31,289 nucleotides of DNA. It comes from CAZSMK01 sp964608095 (GTDB lineage: Bacteria > Sumerlaeota > Sumerlaeia > MWCT01 > JAGHBZ01). A model generated the notes under the pieces. The model was not told the origin of the DNA. It saw only the letters and a program-made list of their open reading frames with translations, and did not search any database. Below are positions 8,121 to 15,901 of the stretch, piece by piece; the stretch's first letter is position 1; every line of letters starts with the position of its first letter. The stretch spans positions 1 to 31,289 of the forward strand of contig CAZSMK010000072.1 of the NCBI GenBank assembly GCA_964608095.1, written 5' to 3'. A program made the position numbers and the translations under genes.

Positions 8121-8345
8121 AATGCTCTGATATCCAAAATTTTTCTCTTTGAGCACTTTAGGAATTTGTGTGGAGAGGGCCGGTAAAAAATCTTTCAAAA
8201 AGACAATGATCGACCCGAGTGGTTTTGCTTACACCCATAAATTTATGATGAAGCAAAAAAGTTTTGACTTTTTGAACGTCACTGTTGTAACGTTTTGTTA
8301 TCGTTTGCTCTTTGAAACGTGGTAAGACATCTTATAGGGGAACGT

Positions 8346-8560
8346 GATACATCGAAGTTGCATGAGGTAACGATCATGATGTATCCGGGGAAGACGGTGA
8401 GAATCCGTTGCGGACGCGCCGCTGTAACCGGGGACGAACCTCGCAAAGTAATAACCACTGTCTCGACGCGGTTCCGGCATGGTGAGTAACGCCGGGGCTG
8501 GCGAGATGGGAAGGTTGCGGGAAGTAGAAGAATCCGGAAGCCAGAAAATCCGCCTCTATA
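8346..8560 (+). promoter_or_regulatory. Cobalamin (B12) riboswitch aptamer
   Basis: The order of conserved blocks matches the cobalamin riboswitch. It runs GGGGAAGACGGTGAGAATCC (8387-8406), CGGACGCGCCGCTGTAACCG then GGGGAC, then CCACTG (8455-8460), GGGAAGG (8508-8514), and finally the B12-box-like GAAGAATCCGGAAGCCAG (8527-8544). A possible closing stem pairs GAGG (8364-8367) with CCTC (8553-8556). GATACATC (8346-8353) pairs with GATGTATC (8378-8385) at the 5' side. Such riboswitches bind adenosyl- or hydroxocobalamin and usually repress uptake or synthesis genes when the ligand is plentiful. Here it heads a set of secreted-protein genes. The 5' boundary is approximate. Confidence 0.95.
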
Positions 8561-8582
8561 GCTGGATATACACGAACAGAGT

Positions 8583-8618
8583 CCTTTTCCGCGTGTTGAA
8601 AAGGCGGGTTTTTTTATT
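8583..8618 (+). terminator. Terminator-like hairpin of the riboswitch expression platform
   Basis: CCTTTTC (8583-8589) pairs with GAAAAGG (8598-8604), followed by CGGG and a T-rich tract (8609-8618). A competing 9-bp pairing joins AATCCGCCT (8547-8555, at the 3' end of the aptamer) to AGGCGGGTT (8602-8610), with one G-T pair. The two pairings exclude each other and the second also competes with the possible closing stem. This is the expected geometry for ligand-controlled termination. Which of the two is the real terminator cannot be settled by eye. Confidence 0.7.
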
Positions 8619-8636
8619 TTAACCTGCTAACATTCG

Positions 8637-8675
8637 AAGCCTCCTTTTCGTTTCATGCGGAAGGGAGGCTTTATT
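8637..8675 (+). terminator. Second strong hairpin after the riboswitch
   Basis: A 14-bp stem with two G-T pairs joins 8637-8650 to 8658-8671 around a 7-base loop (TTTCATG). The outer arms are AAGCCTCC and GGAGGCTT. It is followed only by TTATTCGTTT, a poor T-run. It could be a second terminator, an RNA-stability element or a processing site in the leader of the gene at 8766. Confidence 0.55.
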
Positions 8676-8765
8676 CGTTTCCAGTTCGTTGAACCTCGGG
8701 AGAATTAGTCCTATCCTCTCAAAGAAGCAACGCGTCAGCTTGCACGAAGAGGAGGAAACGAACCA

Positions 8766-9905
8766 ATGAAAAGTAGCAGGTTGGACGTGCTCTTAATCAT
8801 GAGCATGATGGTGGCATCGAGCATGGGAGTAATGGGGGATGTAGATGTGGCTGCAGGGTATGAGGTCAGTTACATCGAGGTATCATCAACCGAAGGAGAA
8901 GGAGCGGCGCTGGGGGTTGATCCCTCAAAGGATCATCTATTGTATGCAAGCGTGGGGGATTGGGGACCGCACAAAGTAGTAAAGGTGGATCTTAGCGAAG
9001 ACCCTCCAGTCGTCACTGATTTTGCCACAGGCGCTTTCAACCTCGAGGGCGCGGACAGCGAAGAGAATGCGCTGGATTCACGCTTCGGCACTGTTGGCGG
9101 TATAGGCGTGTTGCATTCCGGCGAGGTGATCATCGTGGATAACAACGAGCAACCGGGTATTCCGGGCGATACCATCTTTATCGCCCGCGACCTGAATGAG
9201 GACGGCGATGCCTGCGATATTGTCACCCTCGACGGCGGCACCACGGTTGCAGAGGTTGTTGAACTCATTGAACCGATCAATACCATGCCCGGAACCGGTT
9301 GGGGTGGATTCAGCGGACAGCAGGTCGAAGTGGACGAATATGATAATGTGTACATCGTGACGTCCGACGGCGGTGGAGAAGGAGAGGTGCTTCGAATCAA
9401 CGATCCTCTCGGGACACCACAAATCAGTGTCTGGTGTGATGGTCTGGACTATGGAGCGGGTCTTGCATTCGACCATGAGCGGAGGTTGCTTGTCGGGAAC
9501 TCGAGCTGGCCCTCGGGCGCCGGAATTTACCTTACGCGCGACCTTTCGGAGCCGGCTGACGGCGATGCACTCGATCCCGGCGAGATGACTTTGCTCACTG
9601 ATTCTATCACTGGCGTTTTCGATCTCGCCGTCTCAGCGGAACATCAAGTCTTCTTCACCAATGGCGAATATGTTGAGAGCATGGATGTATCCGGCGGTAC
9701 GATTACGACCTTTGCCACCTTTCCCGAATGGACGTTCCTCGGCGACATCGTATTTACGTCTCCCACAAAACCTTTTATACCCTCTCATGATCCTGAGCAT
9801 TCGATGATGATCCTTGCGGATGGCAACGGCGATGGCAGGTTGACCGTAATAAGTGTCCCGGGACCTACGGCGGTCGCACATGAGGTATGGACAAATTATG
9901 AGTAG
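8766..9905 (+). CDS. Secreted beta-propeller-like protein downstream of the cobalamin riboswitch
   Basis: This 379-residue protein begins with a hydrophobic signal peptide (about residues 7-26). The rest is a run of strand-rich repeats typical of NHL/SMP-30-like beta-propellers: GGIGVLHSGEVIIVDNNE, VEVDEYDNVYIVTSDGGG, GLAFDHERRLLVGNSS and LAVSAEHQVFFTNG. Several DxNxDGD-like acidic loops (DLNEDGDACD near 140, DGNGDG near 352) could bind calcium. The start has GGAGG at 8751. It is the first gene after the riboswitch, so its expression is probably B12-controlled. B12-binding surface beta-propellers (BtuG) are known from Bacteroidetes. Only the fold class is shared as far as I can see, so corrinoid binding is an inference. 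Confidence 0.85.
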   Translation: MKSSRLDVLLIMSMMVASSMGVMGDVDVAAGYEVSYIEVSSTEGEGAALGVDPSKDHLLYASVGDWGPHKVVKVDLSEDPPVVTDFATGAFNLEGADSEENALDSRFGTVGGIGVLHSGEVIIVDNNEQPGIPGDTIFIARDLNEDGDACDIVTLDGGTTVAEVVELIEPINTMPGTGWGGFSGQQVEVDEYDNVYIVTSDGGGEGEVLRINDPLGTPQISVWCDGLDYGAGLAFDHERRLLVGNSSWPSGAGIYLTRDLSEPADGDALDPGEMTLLTDSITGVFDLAVSAEHQVFFTNGEYVESMDVSGGTITTFATFPEWTFLGDIVFTSPTKPFIPSHDPEHSMMILADGNGDGRLTVISVPGPTAVAHEVWTNYE

Positions 9906-9929
9906 CATATTTAAGGAGGAAAGAGCGAC

Positions 9930-10718
9930 ATGGAGATTGTGAAGGTGCGATTATTATGCGTGCTCTATCTAACGATAGGCATCGTTGGCGTGACGATGTT
10001 CACTCCTGCTCATGCTCAAGACCCTTATGTGGACGAGGTGACCTCCGTGACCTTCGGAGAGGGTGCGGGATTCGGACAGGATTATTTCCCCGGAAACGTA
10101 CTCGGTCCACCTCACGGTAACGAGGATGCGAACCAAGCGCAAGATTCCCCCGAGCACCTTCTCTCGCTTGGAAACGGCGGTAGAATCATCCTGAGGTTTA
10201 GGGATAATATTATAGTGGACGAAGAAGGTGTTGATTTCACCGTGTTCGAGAATCCCCTTATCCAGATCGGCGATACGGAATATTCGTTCTGCGAAACCGC
10301 TATCGTATCGGTAAGTCAGGACGGAGAGACTTTCTATACCTTTCCGTACGATTTCATACCGCCACCGGAAGGAGGCAGACTTGGAAGAATGGAGGACTAT
10401 AAGGGGTTCGCCGGTATCCAGCCGGTTTATTCAAATCCGTCGAATGGAATAGACCCGCTGGACCCCGCCGTAAGCGGTGGCGATTCGTTCGATCTTGCCG
10501 ATCTAAATATCTCATGGGTGCGGTATGTCAAGATTGTGGATACCGGTGTACCGGGCACTGCATCGGAGATGCGAGACGCCCAGGGCGACCCCATCGATGA
10601 TCCCGGCAACCTGTTTAACGACCCGAGTATCGGAAAACTCGGTTTCGATCTCGACGCGGTTGCGGCGATTCATTGGCAACCCGTGGTCAACGCACATAAT
10701 TGGAATCTGTATTATTAA
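9930..10718 (+). CDS. Secreted beta-rich cell-surface-type protein in the riboswitch operon
   Basis: This 262-residue protein has a clear signal peptide ending FTPAHAQ (about residue 30). The mature part contains a GPPHGN motif, then SLGNGGRIILRFRDNIIVD and GVDFTVFENP, followed by an acidic region and a GKLGFDLDAVAAIHW ending. This layout resembles secreted beta-sandwich cell surface proteins that often end in FDLDAV. I do not recognise a named enzyme family or catalytic residues. AAGGAGG at 9912 lies 11 bases before ATG, and the gene starts 24 bases after the beta-propeller gene, so the two are almost certainly co-transcribed under the riboswitch. A carbohydrate- or ligand-binding role is possible but unproven. 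Confidence 0.85.
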   Translation: MEIVKVRLLCVLYLTIGIVGVTMFTPAHAQDPYVDEVTSVTFGEGAGFGQDYFPGNVLGPPHGNEDANQAQDSPEHLLSLGNGGRIILRFRDNIIVDEEGVDFTVFENPLIQIGDTEYSFCETAIVSVSQDGETFYTFPYDFIPPPEGGRLGRMEDYKGFAGIQPVYSNPSNGIDPLDPAVSGGDSFDLADLNISWVRYVKIVDTGVPGTASEMRDAQGDPIDDPGNLFNDPSIGKLGFDLDAVAAIHWQPVVNAHNWNLYY

Positions 10719-10750
10719 CCGCTTCCTATAACACAGAATAGGTGAATATT

Positions 10751-11380
10751 ATGACGAGAAAAGGTTTCACATTGATCGAACTCTTGATTGTGGTGGCGAT
10801 ACTTGCCATTCTCGTTGCCATTGCGGTGCCGAACTTTCAGCAGGCGACCAAGCGCTCTCAAAAGGCACAGTGTCTGAGCAATTTACGCACACTGGGGATG
10901 GCGTTACAGACCTATCGCGTGGATTACAACAATTTTCCCCCGGCAGACGGAATAGCGGGCGACACCCCATCGCCGAACCAGACCGAGGTGGGAAACGGTC
11001 CTGCGGCTAACGGCTCATGGGACGGTGTGCCGTGGGTTCTGCTCGAGCTTCGTTATGTCAACGACCGAAACGCTTTTTATTGTCCTGTGCTTAAAAGCCA
11101 CTACCGCCATAGGTATCAAAACTTCCGCTATGCCTATAACAGTTCCGCAACCGATACCGGAGGACACGCCGGCGGGGCACAGAATATCTTTTACGATACG
11201 AGCAAGGCATGGATAGCTCGCTGCCTCTGGGTGCCTTCAGAAGCGAGTTTCCGCCCCGGCGACCATATCTCATATCCCCATGGCGAAGAGAATACTATGG
11301 AGAACGTTCTTTTCGTTGACTCCCACGTTGAGACCCGTGACGGGATGGTCGATTTCTATAACACCTATCCAGAAGAGTAA
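10751..11380 (+). CDS. Type IV pilin-like protein (prepilin N-terminal methylation motif)
   Basis: This 209-residue protein starts MTRKG-FTLIELL, a textbook class III prepilin signal cut after Gly5, with Phe as the new first residue and the conserved Glu5. A single hydrophobic helix (about residues 6-27) follows, then a globular domain. The end (HGEENTMENVLFVDSHVETRDG, split here as HGEEN and LFVDSHVETRDG) resembles the H-X-DG-type pseudopilins abundant in Planctomycetes and related phyla. The start is ATG 10751, with AGGTG at 10740. An upstream in-frame GTG at 10742 would add three residues and bury that site. It lies 32 bases after the preceding secreted protein and probably belongs to the riboswitch operon. 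The peptidase and assembly ATPase must be encoded elsewhere. Confidence 0.92.
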   Translation: MTRKGFTLIELLIVVAILAILVAIAVPNFQQATKRSQKAQCLSNLRTLGMALQTYRVDYNNFPPADGIAGDTPSPNQTEVGNGPAANGSWDGVPWVLLELRYVNDRNAFYCPVLKSHYRHRYQNFRYAYNSSATDTGGHAGGAQNIFYDTSKAWIARCLWVPSEASFRPGDHISYPHGEENTMENVLFVDSHVETRDGMVDFYNTYPEE

Positions 11381-11455
11381 TTTTCAGATTGATTCCTGCA
11401 TATTTTTGTCTTTAAAGTATAGTATATTTTCATGTGTATTCATAAGGAGGATACT

Positions 11456-11839
11456 ATGAAATTAAATAAGGCTGCATTTGGACTCGCTGCAGGAATAATC
11501 TGGGGCGCCATGATTTTCCTGGCGACATGGTGGATCATCATTCGTGGCGGCACGGGCGAGAATATCGCGCTTCTCGGAAGGTTCTATGTAGGATACACCC
11601 CTACGCCTGTGGGTAGTGTAATCGGTCTTGTATATGGGTTTATCGACGGATTTATAACAGGATATATTTTCGCCCTTATCTACAATGCGTTTGTACGTTC
11701 TGCGGAAGTCGAGAAACACAAACCGGTTGTCCACGAACCCTCCGGCGGCACTCCTGAACTTGGCGAGGAGATTGCAAAGGTTCCTGAAGAACAACTCGAA
11801 GAAGAGCAAGAACCGGCTACATCTACAGAGAAAGAATAA
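11456..11839 (+). CDS. Small holin-like membrane protein
   Basis: This 127-residue protein has hydrophobic segments near 8-30 and 48-78, joined by a loop with RFYVGYTPTPVGS, and an acidic soluble tail ending in a Glu-rich stretch. The family is often annotated as bacteriophage holin in non-phage contexts, on the basis of the GxxWG and GxVIGLVYGFIDG motifs. No phage genes surround it, so a lysis role is doubtful. ATG 11456 has a perfect AAGGAGG at 11444. The longer in-frame start at 11432 would overlap that site and is rejected. It stands alone between the pilin-like gene and the LPS cluster. Confidence 0.75.
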   Translation: MKLNKAAFGLAAGIIWGAMIFLATWWIIIRGGTGENIALLGRFYVGYTPTPVGSVIGLVYGFIDGFITGYIFALIYNAFVRSAEVEKHKPVVHEPSGGTPELGEEIAKVPEEQLEEEQEPATSTEKE

Positions 11840-11881
11840 CCGGGAAGTTCTGACGAATACCCGGGGATTAAAAACTTTTTT

Positions 11882-11928
11882 ACCACGGTTCATAGAACCA
11901 CATACAAGGGTTGCATGGGGAACGTGGT
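11882..11928. repeat. Inverted repeat upstream of kdsB
   Basis: ACCACGGTTC (11882-11891) can pair with GAACGTGGT (11920-11928) with one bulged base. A smaller hairpin GGTTC-ATA-GAACC (11887-11899) competes with it. It lies in the 150-base gap before kdsB and may be a leader structure or the end of the preceding transcript. No adjacent T-run supports termination. Confidence 0.35.
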
Positions 11929-11989
11929 ATGTGCGATGCTTCTTTGATTATGTTTAAAAGGAACAGCTGACTTCAGCGCATTGATTGGT

Positions 11990-12769
11990 ATGTCCGCAGA
12001 TAAGATTGGCAAGATAAAGACAGTATGTGTAATACCGTCGAGGTACGGTTCAACACGTTTTCCAGGGAAACCACTTGTAGACCTGGGTGGCAAATCCTTG
12101 ATTCAGTGGGTATATGAACGTGCAACGAAGGCAATAAGGGTCGATGATGTATATGTTGCTACGGATGACGAGCGTATAGCAGAGGCAGTAAGGGATTTCG
12201 GGGGGAGCGCTATAATGACCTCGCCGGCGTGTGCGTCGGGTTCGGATAGAATCGCCGAGGCGCTCGCCCAGATCGAGGCGAATATCGTCGTTAACCTCCA
12301 GGGCGACGAACCCTTGATAGAGCCGCGCACGATAGACCGGTGTATTCTGACCCTTATTGATGATCCTGAATGTATGGTATCCACGCCTGCAGTGCCTTTC
12401 CGCGACGAAAAGGAGTTTATGTCTCCCCATAATGTAAAGGTGGTTTTCGATTCAAGGCATAGGGCGTTATATTTTTCACGTTCTCCGATTCCTTCCCCCG
12501 CACGTCGTGAACGAGAAAACCAGGGAGGAGAAATACTCGGGTATAAACATCAGGGGCTCTATGTCTACCGCCGGCAGGCGCTTGAAAGGTTTTGTCGTAT
12601 TCCGCCGGGACAACTCGAACAAATCGAAAAACTCGAACAACTTCGATTTCTCGAAAATGGCTTCACGATAAAAATCGTGCTTACCGATTCAGATTCACCC
12701 GGGGTCGATACCCCCGATGACCTTGAACGTGTAAAAGAACACTTGATGAACCATAAAGAGGAACCGTAA
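11990..12769 (+). CDS. kdsB: 3-deoxy-manno-octulosonate cytidylyltransferase (CMP-Kdo synthetase)
   Basis: KdsB activates Kdo with CTP to CMP-Kdo for transfer to lipid A in the cytoplasm. The protein (259 residues from ATG 11990; E. coli KdsB has 248) shows the nucleotide-binding start VIPSRYGSTRFPGKPL, the ASGSDRIAEA block, VVNLQGDEPLI and the C-terminal LEQLRFLENG. ATG 11990 was chosen because it keeps the family's short N-terminus. TTG 11981 is possible and neither has a strong ribosome binding site. It is followed 16 bases later by pyrG, which supplies its CTP, and opens a cluster for Kdo and LPS assembly. Confidence 0.95.
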   Translation: MSADKIGKIKTVCVIPSRYGSTRFPGKPLVDLGGKSLIQWVYERATKAIRVDDVYVATDDERIAEAVRDFGGSAIMTSPACASGSDRIAEALAQIEANIVVNLQGDEPLIEPRTIDRCILTLIDDPECMVSTPAVPFRDEKEFMSPHNVKVVFDSRHRALYFSRSPIPSPARRERENQGGEILGYKHQGLYVYRRQALERFCRIPPGQLEQIEKLEQLRFLENGFTIKIVLTDSDSPGVDTPDDLERVKEHLMNHKEEP

Positions 12770-12785
12770 CTATAACGAGGAGACC

Positions 12786-14393
12786 ATGACAAAATTTATT
12801 TTTATAACAGGAGGCGTGGTATCGTCGCTGGGAAAAGGAATCGCCTCGGCGAGTATCGGCGCACTGTTGGAATCAGTCGGCTTGAAGGTCACGCTCCAGA
12901 AATTCGACCCGTACATAAATGTCGATGCCGGTACTATGAGCCCCTTTCAGCACGGTGAGGTATACGTCACGGACGATGGGGCTGAAACGGATCTTGACCT
13001 CGGTCATTACGAGCGATACACAAGCGCGATCATGACACGCGATAACAATGTAACCACCGGGCAAATTTACAATTCAGTGATCGAGAAGGAGCGAAAAGGC
13101 TCATATCTGGGTGCCTGCGTACAGGTAGTCCCGCATATCACGGATGAGATAAAGTCACGTATATTTCATCTTGCGGAAAAAGACCAGGTCGACGTGGTCA
13201 TCGCAGAAATCGGGGGCACGGTCGGCGACATTGAAGGGCTTCCTTTTCTCGAAGCAATTCGTCAGATACGCTACGACATCGGGGGCTCGAACGTGCTCTA
13301 TATTCATTTAACCCTTGTTCCTATCATTCGCGCAGCCGGCGAGGTAAAAACTAAGCCGACTCAACATAGCGTGAAAACGCTCCGCGAAATCGGTATACAA
13401 CCTGATATCTTGATCTGCAGAACCGAAGATTTGTTCGATGAGTCTACAAAAAAGAAGATCGCTCTGCACTGTAACGTCGACAGAGATTCAGTAATCCAGG
13501 CGGTAGATGTGAATGAAATTTACCGGATTCCCTTGTTGTTTCACGATCAGGACCTTGACGGCTTGATATTGAGGAAATTGGGCATGAAATCGCGGACGGC
13601 TCAGGACCTCGGCGACTGGATGGCGCTCGTTGATACTATCGATTCACTTAAAGATTCGGTCAGAATCGCGGTGGTGGGAAAATATATCGACCTGCAGGAC
13701 GCATATAAAAGCGTATATGAAGCGCTTCGACATGGAGCGTTTGCCAACAACCATGTGCTCGATCTGAAGAGGGTTGATTCTGAGATGCTCGAGGAAGAGG
13801 AGAAGGTCGAGGAAGTGCTGGGGGACGTGCACGGAATCCTTATACCGGGTGGTTTCGGCACACGTGGTATTCAGGGTAAAATTCATGCGGTTACCTTCGC
13901 GCGTGAACATGGCATACCATTTTTCGGCATCTGTCTGGGTATGCAATGCGCTGTTATCGAATTCGCGCGCAATGTCTGCGGTCTTACTAGCGCTGATAGC
14001 CGGGAATTCAATGCTTCCACCCGCGATCCGGTCATTGACATTATGGAAGAACAAAAAGCCATAATCGGCTTGGGCGGCACTATGCGGCTCGGGTCATCAA
14101 CCTGCAAACTGCTCGAAGACAGCATCAGTTTTCAAGCGTACGGTCAACTCGAGATTCGAGAACGTCATCGCCATAGATATGAGTTTAACAATAGATATGA
14201 AGCGTTATTCGAACAACACGGGATGAAGGTGGTGGGGAGGACTCCTGACGGCACACTTGCCGAGATTATGGAAATTGTCGATCACCCCTGGTTCGTGGGA
14301 TGCCAGTTCCATCCGGAATTTAAGTCCCGTCCGGTGATGCCTCATCCCCTTTTCGTGTCGTTCATACGCGCTTCGATTGAAACCAACCACTAA
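12786..14393 (+). CDS. pyrG: CTP synthase
   Basis: PyrG makes CTP from UTP with ATP and glutamine. The 535-residue protein matches the family length (E. coli 545). The synthetase domain begins KFIFITGGVVSSLGKGI and carries QKFDPYINVDAGTM and EIGGTVGDIE. The glutaminase domain has GICLGMQ, with catalytic Cys near residue 383, and FHPEF for the His-Glu pair. A GAGGAGA site precedes ATG. kdsB-pyrG pairing is common in bacteria because CMP-Kdo formation consumes CTP. kdsA, which often follows pyrG, is not here. Confidence 0.98.
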   Translation: MTKFIFITGGVVSSLGKGIASASIGALLESVGLKVTLQKFDPYINVDAGTMSPFQHGEVYVTDDGAETDLDLGHYERYTSAIMTRDNNVTTGQIYNSVIEKERKGSYLGACVQVVPHITDEIKSRIFHLAEKDQVDVVIAEIGGTVGDIEGLPFLEAIRQIRYDIGGSNVLYIHLTLVPIIRAAGEVKTKPTQHSVKTLREIGIQPDILICRTEDLFDESTKKKIALHCNVDRDSVIQAVDVNEIYRIPLLFHDQDLDGLILRKLGMKSRTAQDLGDWMALVDTIDSLKDSVRIAVVGKYIDLQDAYKSVYEALRHGAFANNHVLDLKRVDSEMLEEEEKVEEVLGDVHGILIPGGFGTRGIQGKIHAVTFAREHGIPFFGICLGMQCAVIEFARNVCGLTSADSREFNASTRDPVIDIMEEQKAIIGLGGTMRLGSSTCKLLEDSISFQAYGQLEIRERHRHRYEFNNRYEALFEQHGMKVVGRTPDGTLAEIMEIVDHPWFVGCQFHPEFKSRPVMPHPLFVSFIRASIETNH

Positions 14394-14409
14394 AAAGTGA
14401 GGTAGTTCC

Positions 14410-14946
14410 ATGCTTTTATCAGAAGTTGAAATCAGCACTCGCCTGAAACGAATCAAGTTGCTCATCACGGATGTCGATGGGGTAATGACCGACGGCGGTC
14501 TTTACCTGGGCGAGAACGAAGAGTTGAAAAAGTTCTGCACCCTCGACGGCGCGGGTATAAAATACCTGCTGCGCAACGATATCAAGGTTGCCATCGTCAC
14601 CGGGCGGGAATCGGCAACGGTTGAACGCCGTGCCCGTGAGCTCGGTATTGAGGAGGTGCATCAACACGCCTTGAAAAAACTCCCCATCTTTGAGGCGTTA
14701 TTGAAAAAGTATAAATTAACTCCTGAAGAGGTGGCGTATGTCGGCGATGATTTGCCCGATCTTCCCTTGCTCATTCGCGCGGGAGTTGCCTTTGCCGTAT
14801 CCGACGCCGTCAGCGACGTCAAAAAACGCGCTCACTACATCACTAAATCTGCAGGGGGTTCCGGGGCGCTTCGTGAAATCGCCGAACTTATTCTCAAGGC
14901 TCAAAATAAATGGTCGCAGGTGGTGAATGGCTACCTTGAAATTTAA
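14410..14946 (+). CDS. kdsC: 3-deoxy-manno-octulosonate-8-phosphate phosphatase
   Basis: KdsC is a HAD-family phosphatase that removes phosphate from Kdo-8-phosphate. The 178-residue protein is of normal length. It has LLITDVDGVMTDG (nucleophile Asp21, general acid Asp23), VAIVTGRES for the motif II Thr, and GDDLPDLPLL for the Mg-binding Asp pair. The cap domain is absent, as in the tetrameric C0 subclass. A GAGGT site lies before ATG 14410, 16 bases after pyrG. Its 3' end overlaps the next gene by 20 bases. Confidence 0.95.
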   Translation: MLLSEVEISTRLKRIKLLITDVDGVMTDGGLYLGENEELKKFCTLDGAGIKYLLRNDIKVAIVTGRESATVERRARELGIEEVHQHALKKLPIFEALLKKYKLTPEEVAYVGDDLPDLPLLIRAGVAFAVSDAVSDVKKRAHYITKSAGGSGALREIAELILKAQNKWSQVVNGYLEI

Positions 14947-15901
14947 GAAAGTCTGGAAACGGATTCGGAAACGAACAAAAAAGGCACGCGATTTTATTGC
15001 ATTAATTGCTGTTCTTTTTTTCCAGCGCGTCTTTCTTCTCCTTCCTCCCGCCTGGGGGATTCGAGTGGGTGGATTTCTCGGAAGATTCGCATACTTTGCG
15101 GTATTCTGGGAACGAAAGAACGCGATTAAAAACCTCCGGCAAGCATTCTCCGGAGAAAAAGATGATACGGAAATTCGTAAAATCGCTCGACGAGTTTTTA
15201 TCAACACAGGCTACTCGTTCGCAGAAATTCTTTATCTCTCATTTCTCGGCGATGACTATCTCAAAAGTCACGTTTCCCTCAAAGGAACAAATTATTTTAA
15301 CTACTATAACAAGCAGGGAAAGGGAATTATTGCAATTACGGGGCATTTCGGGAGCTGGGAATTGATGGCTGCCTATTTCAGTCGGATTGAAAAGAACAGA
15401 CTTTGCGTGGTTGCACGACGCCTTAGCAACAGGTATCTGGAGCGGCTGCTCATGGAAAACAGGCGTCGCATCGGCATGAATGTTGTTCACAGAGGTAACA
15501 CCGCCGTGTCTTTTTTACGTGCCCTCCGTTCCGGCGAAACCGTCGGGATACTCGCCGACCAGGACACGCGGGGCGATGGTATCTTCGTCGACTTTTTCGG
15601 GAAGCCGGCATGGACACAGATAGGACCTGCATGGCTTGCTCTCCGCCTCGATGCACCTGTGGTGCCTCTTTTTATTGTCCGCTCGAATAACAATCCCACA
15701 CATCATACTATATACATGGATTCCCCTCTTTCATTTGAGTTGACAGGCGACACCGAGACCGATATAAGAAGTATTACTGAGTTGTTGACGAAAACCATCG
15801 AATCTTACATCAGACGTTTCCCCGACCAGTGGATGTGGTTTCATCGACGATGGAAGACACAACCTTCATCTCCGGGGGATGAGAGTGAAGCGCATGAGTA
15901 G
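14927..15901 (+). CDS. Lipid A biosynthesis acyltransferase (LpxL/HtrB family)
   Basis: This 324-residue protein fits the LpxL/LpxM/HtrB family, which adds secondary acyl chains to Kdo2-lipid A at the inner membrane. A hydrophobic N-terminal segment (about residues 24-63) acts as anchor. The HX4E catalytic motif is HFGSWE, within ITGHFGSWELM near residue 140. Later DQDTRGDGIFVDFFG and QWMWFHRRWK are family hallmarks. AGGTGG precedes ATG 14927 inside the end of kdsC, so translation is probably coupled. Which acyl position it modifies cannot be told from sequence. Confidence 0.92.
   Translation: MATLKFKKVWKRIRKRTKKARDFIALIAVLFFQRVFLLLPPAWGIRVGGFLGRFAYFAVFWERKNAIKNLRQAFSGEKDDTEIRKIARRVFINTGYSFAEILYLSFLGDDYLKSHVSLKGTNYFNYYNKQGKGIIAITGHFGSWELMAAYFSRIEKNRLCVVARRLSNRYLERLLMENRRRIGMNVVHRGNTAVSFLRALRSGETVGILADQDTRGDGIFVDFFGKPAWTQIGPAWLALRLDAPVVPLFIVRSNNNPTHHTIYMDSPLSFELTGDTETDIRSITELLTKTIESYIRRFPDQWMWFHRRWKTQPSSPGDESEAHE

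Larger units (their letters stand above)
7417..8345. other. Non-coding repeat island between the GH172 gene and the riboswitch
   Basis: No gene is supported. The stretch contains a series of hairpins and two repeat blocks shared in inverted orientation with 1-905. Besides those listed separately there is a CGCAGA-TGCG-TCTGCG hairpin at 7544-7559 followed by TTTT. Frames that remain open here, such as a minus-strand one at 7908-8198, translate the dispersed repeats and lack ribosome binding sites. The last 120 bases are AT-rich and may carry the promoter of the riboswitch transcript, but no clear -35/-10 pair was found. Confidence 0.7.

Noticed and set aside
7908..8198. Minus-strand frame of 96 codons
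   Set aside because: It translates the inverted repeat copies in the island. The shared ISALQAEA peptide comes from DNA repeats, not protein homology.
11456..11839. Prophage remnant suggested by the holin-like protein
   Set aside because: No endolysin, structural, integrase or other phage gene is nearby. The family is common outside prophages.
11840..11881. Terminator after the holin-like gene (CCGGG/CCCGG with a later T-run)
   Set aside because: The 5-bp stem has a long loop and the T-run lies more than 10 bases away.
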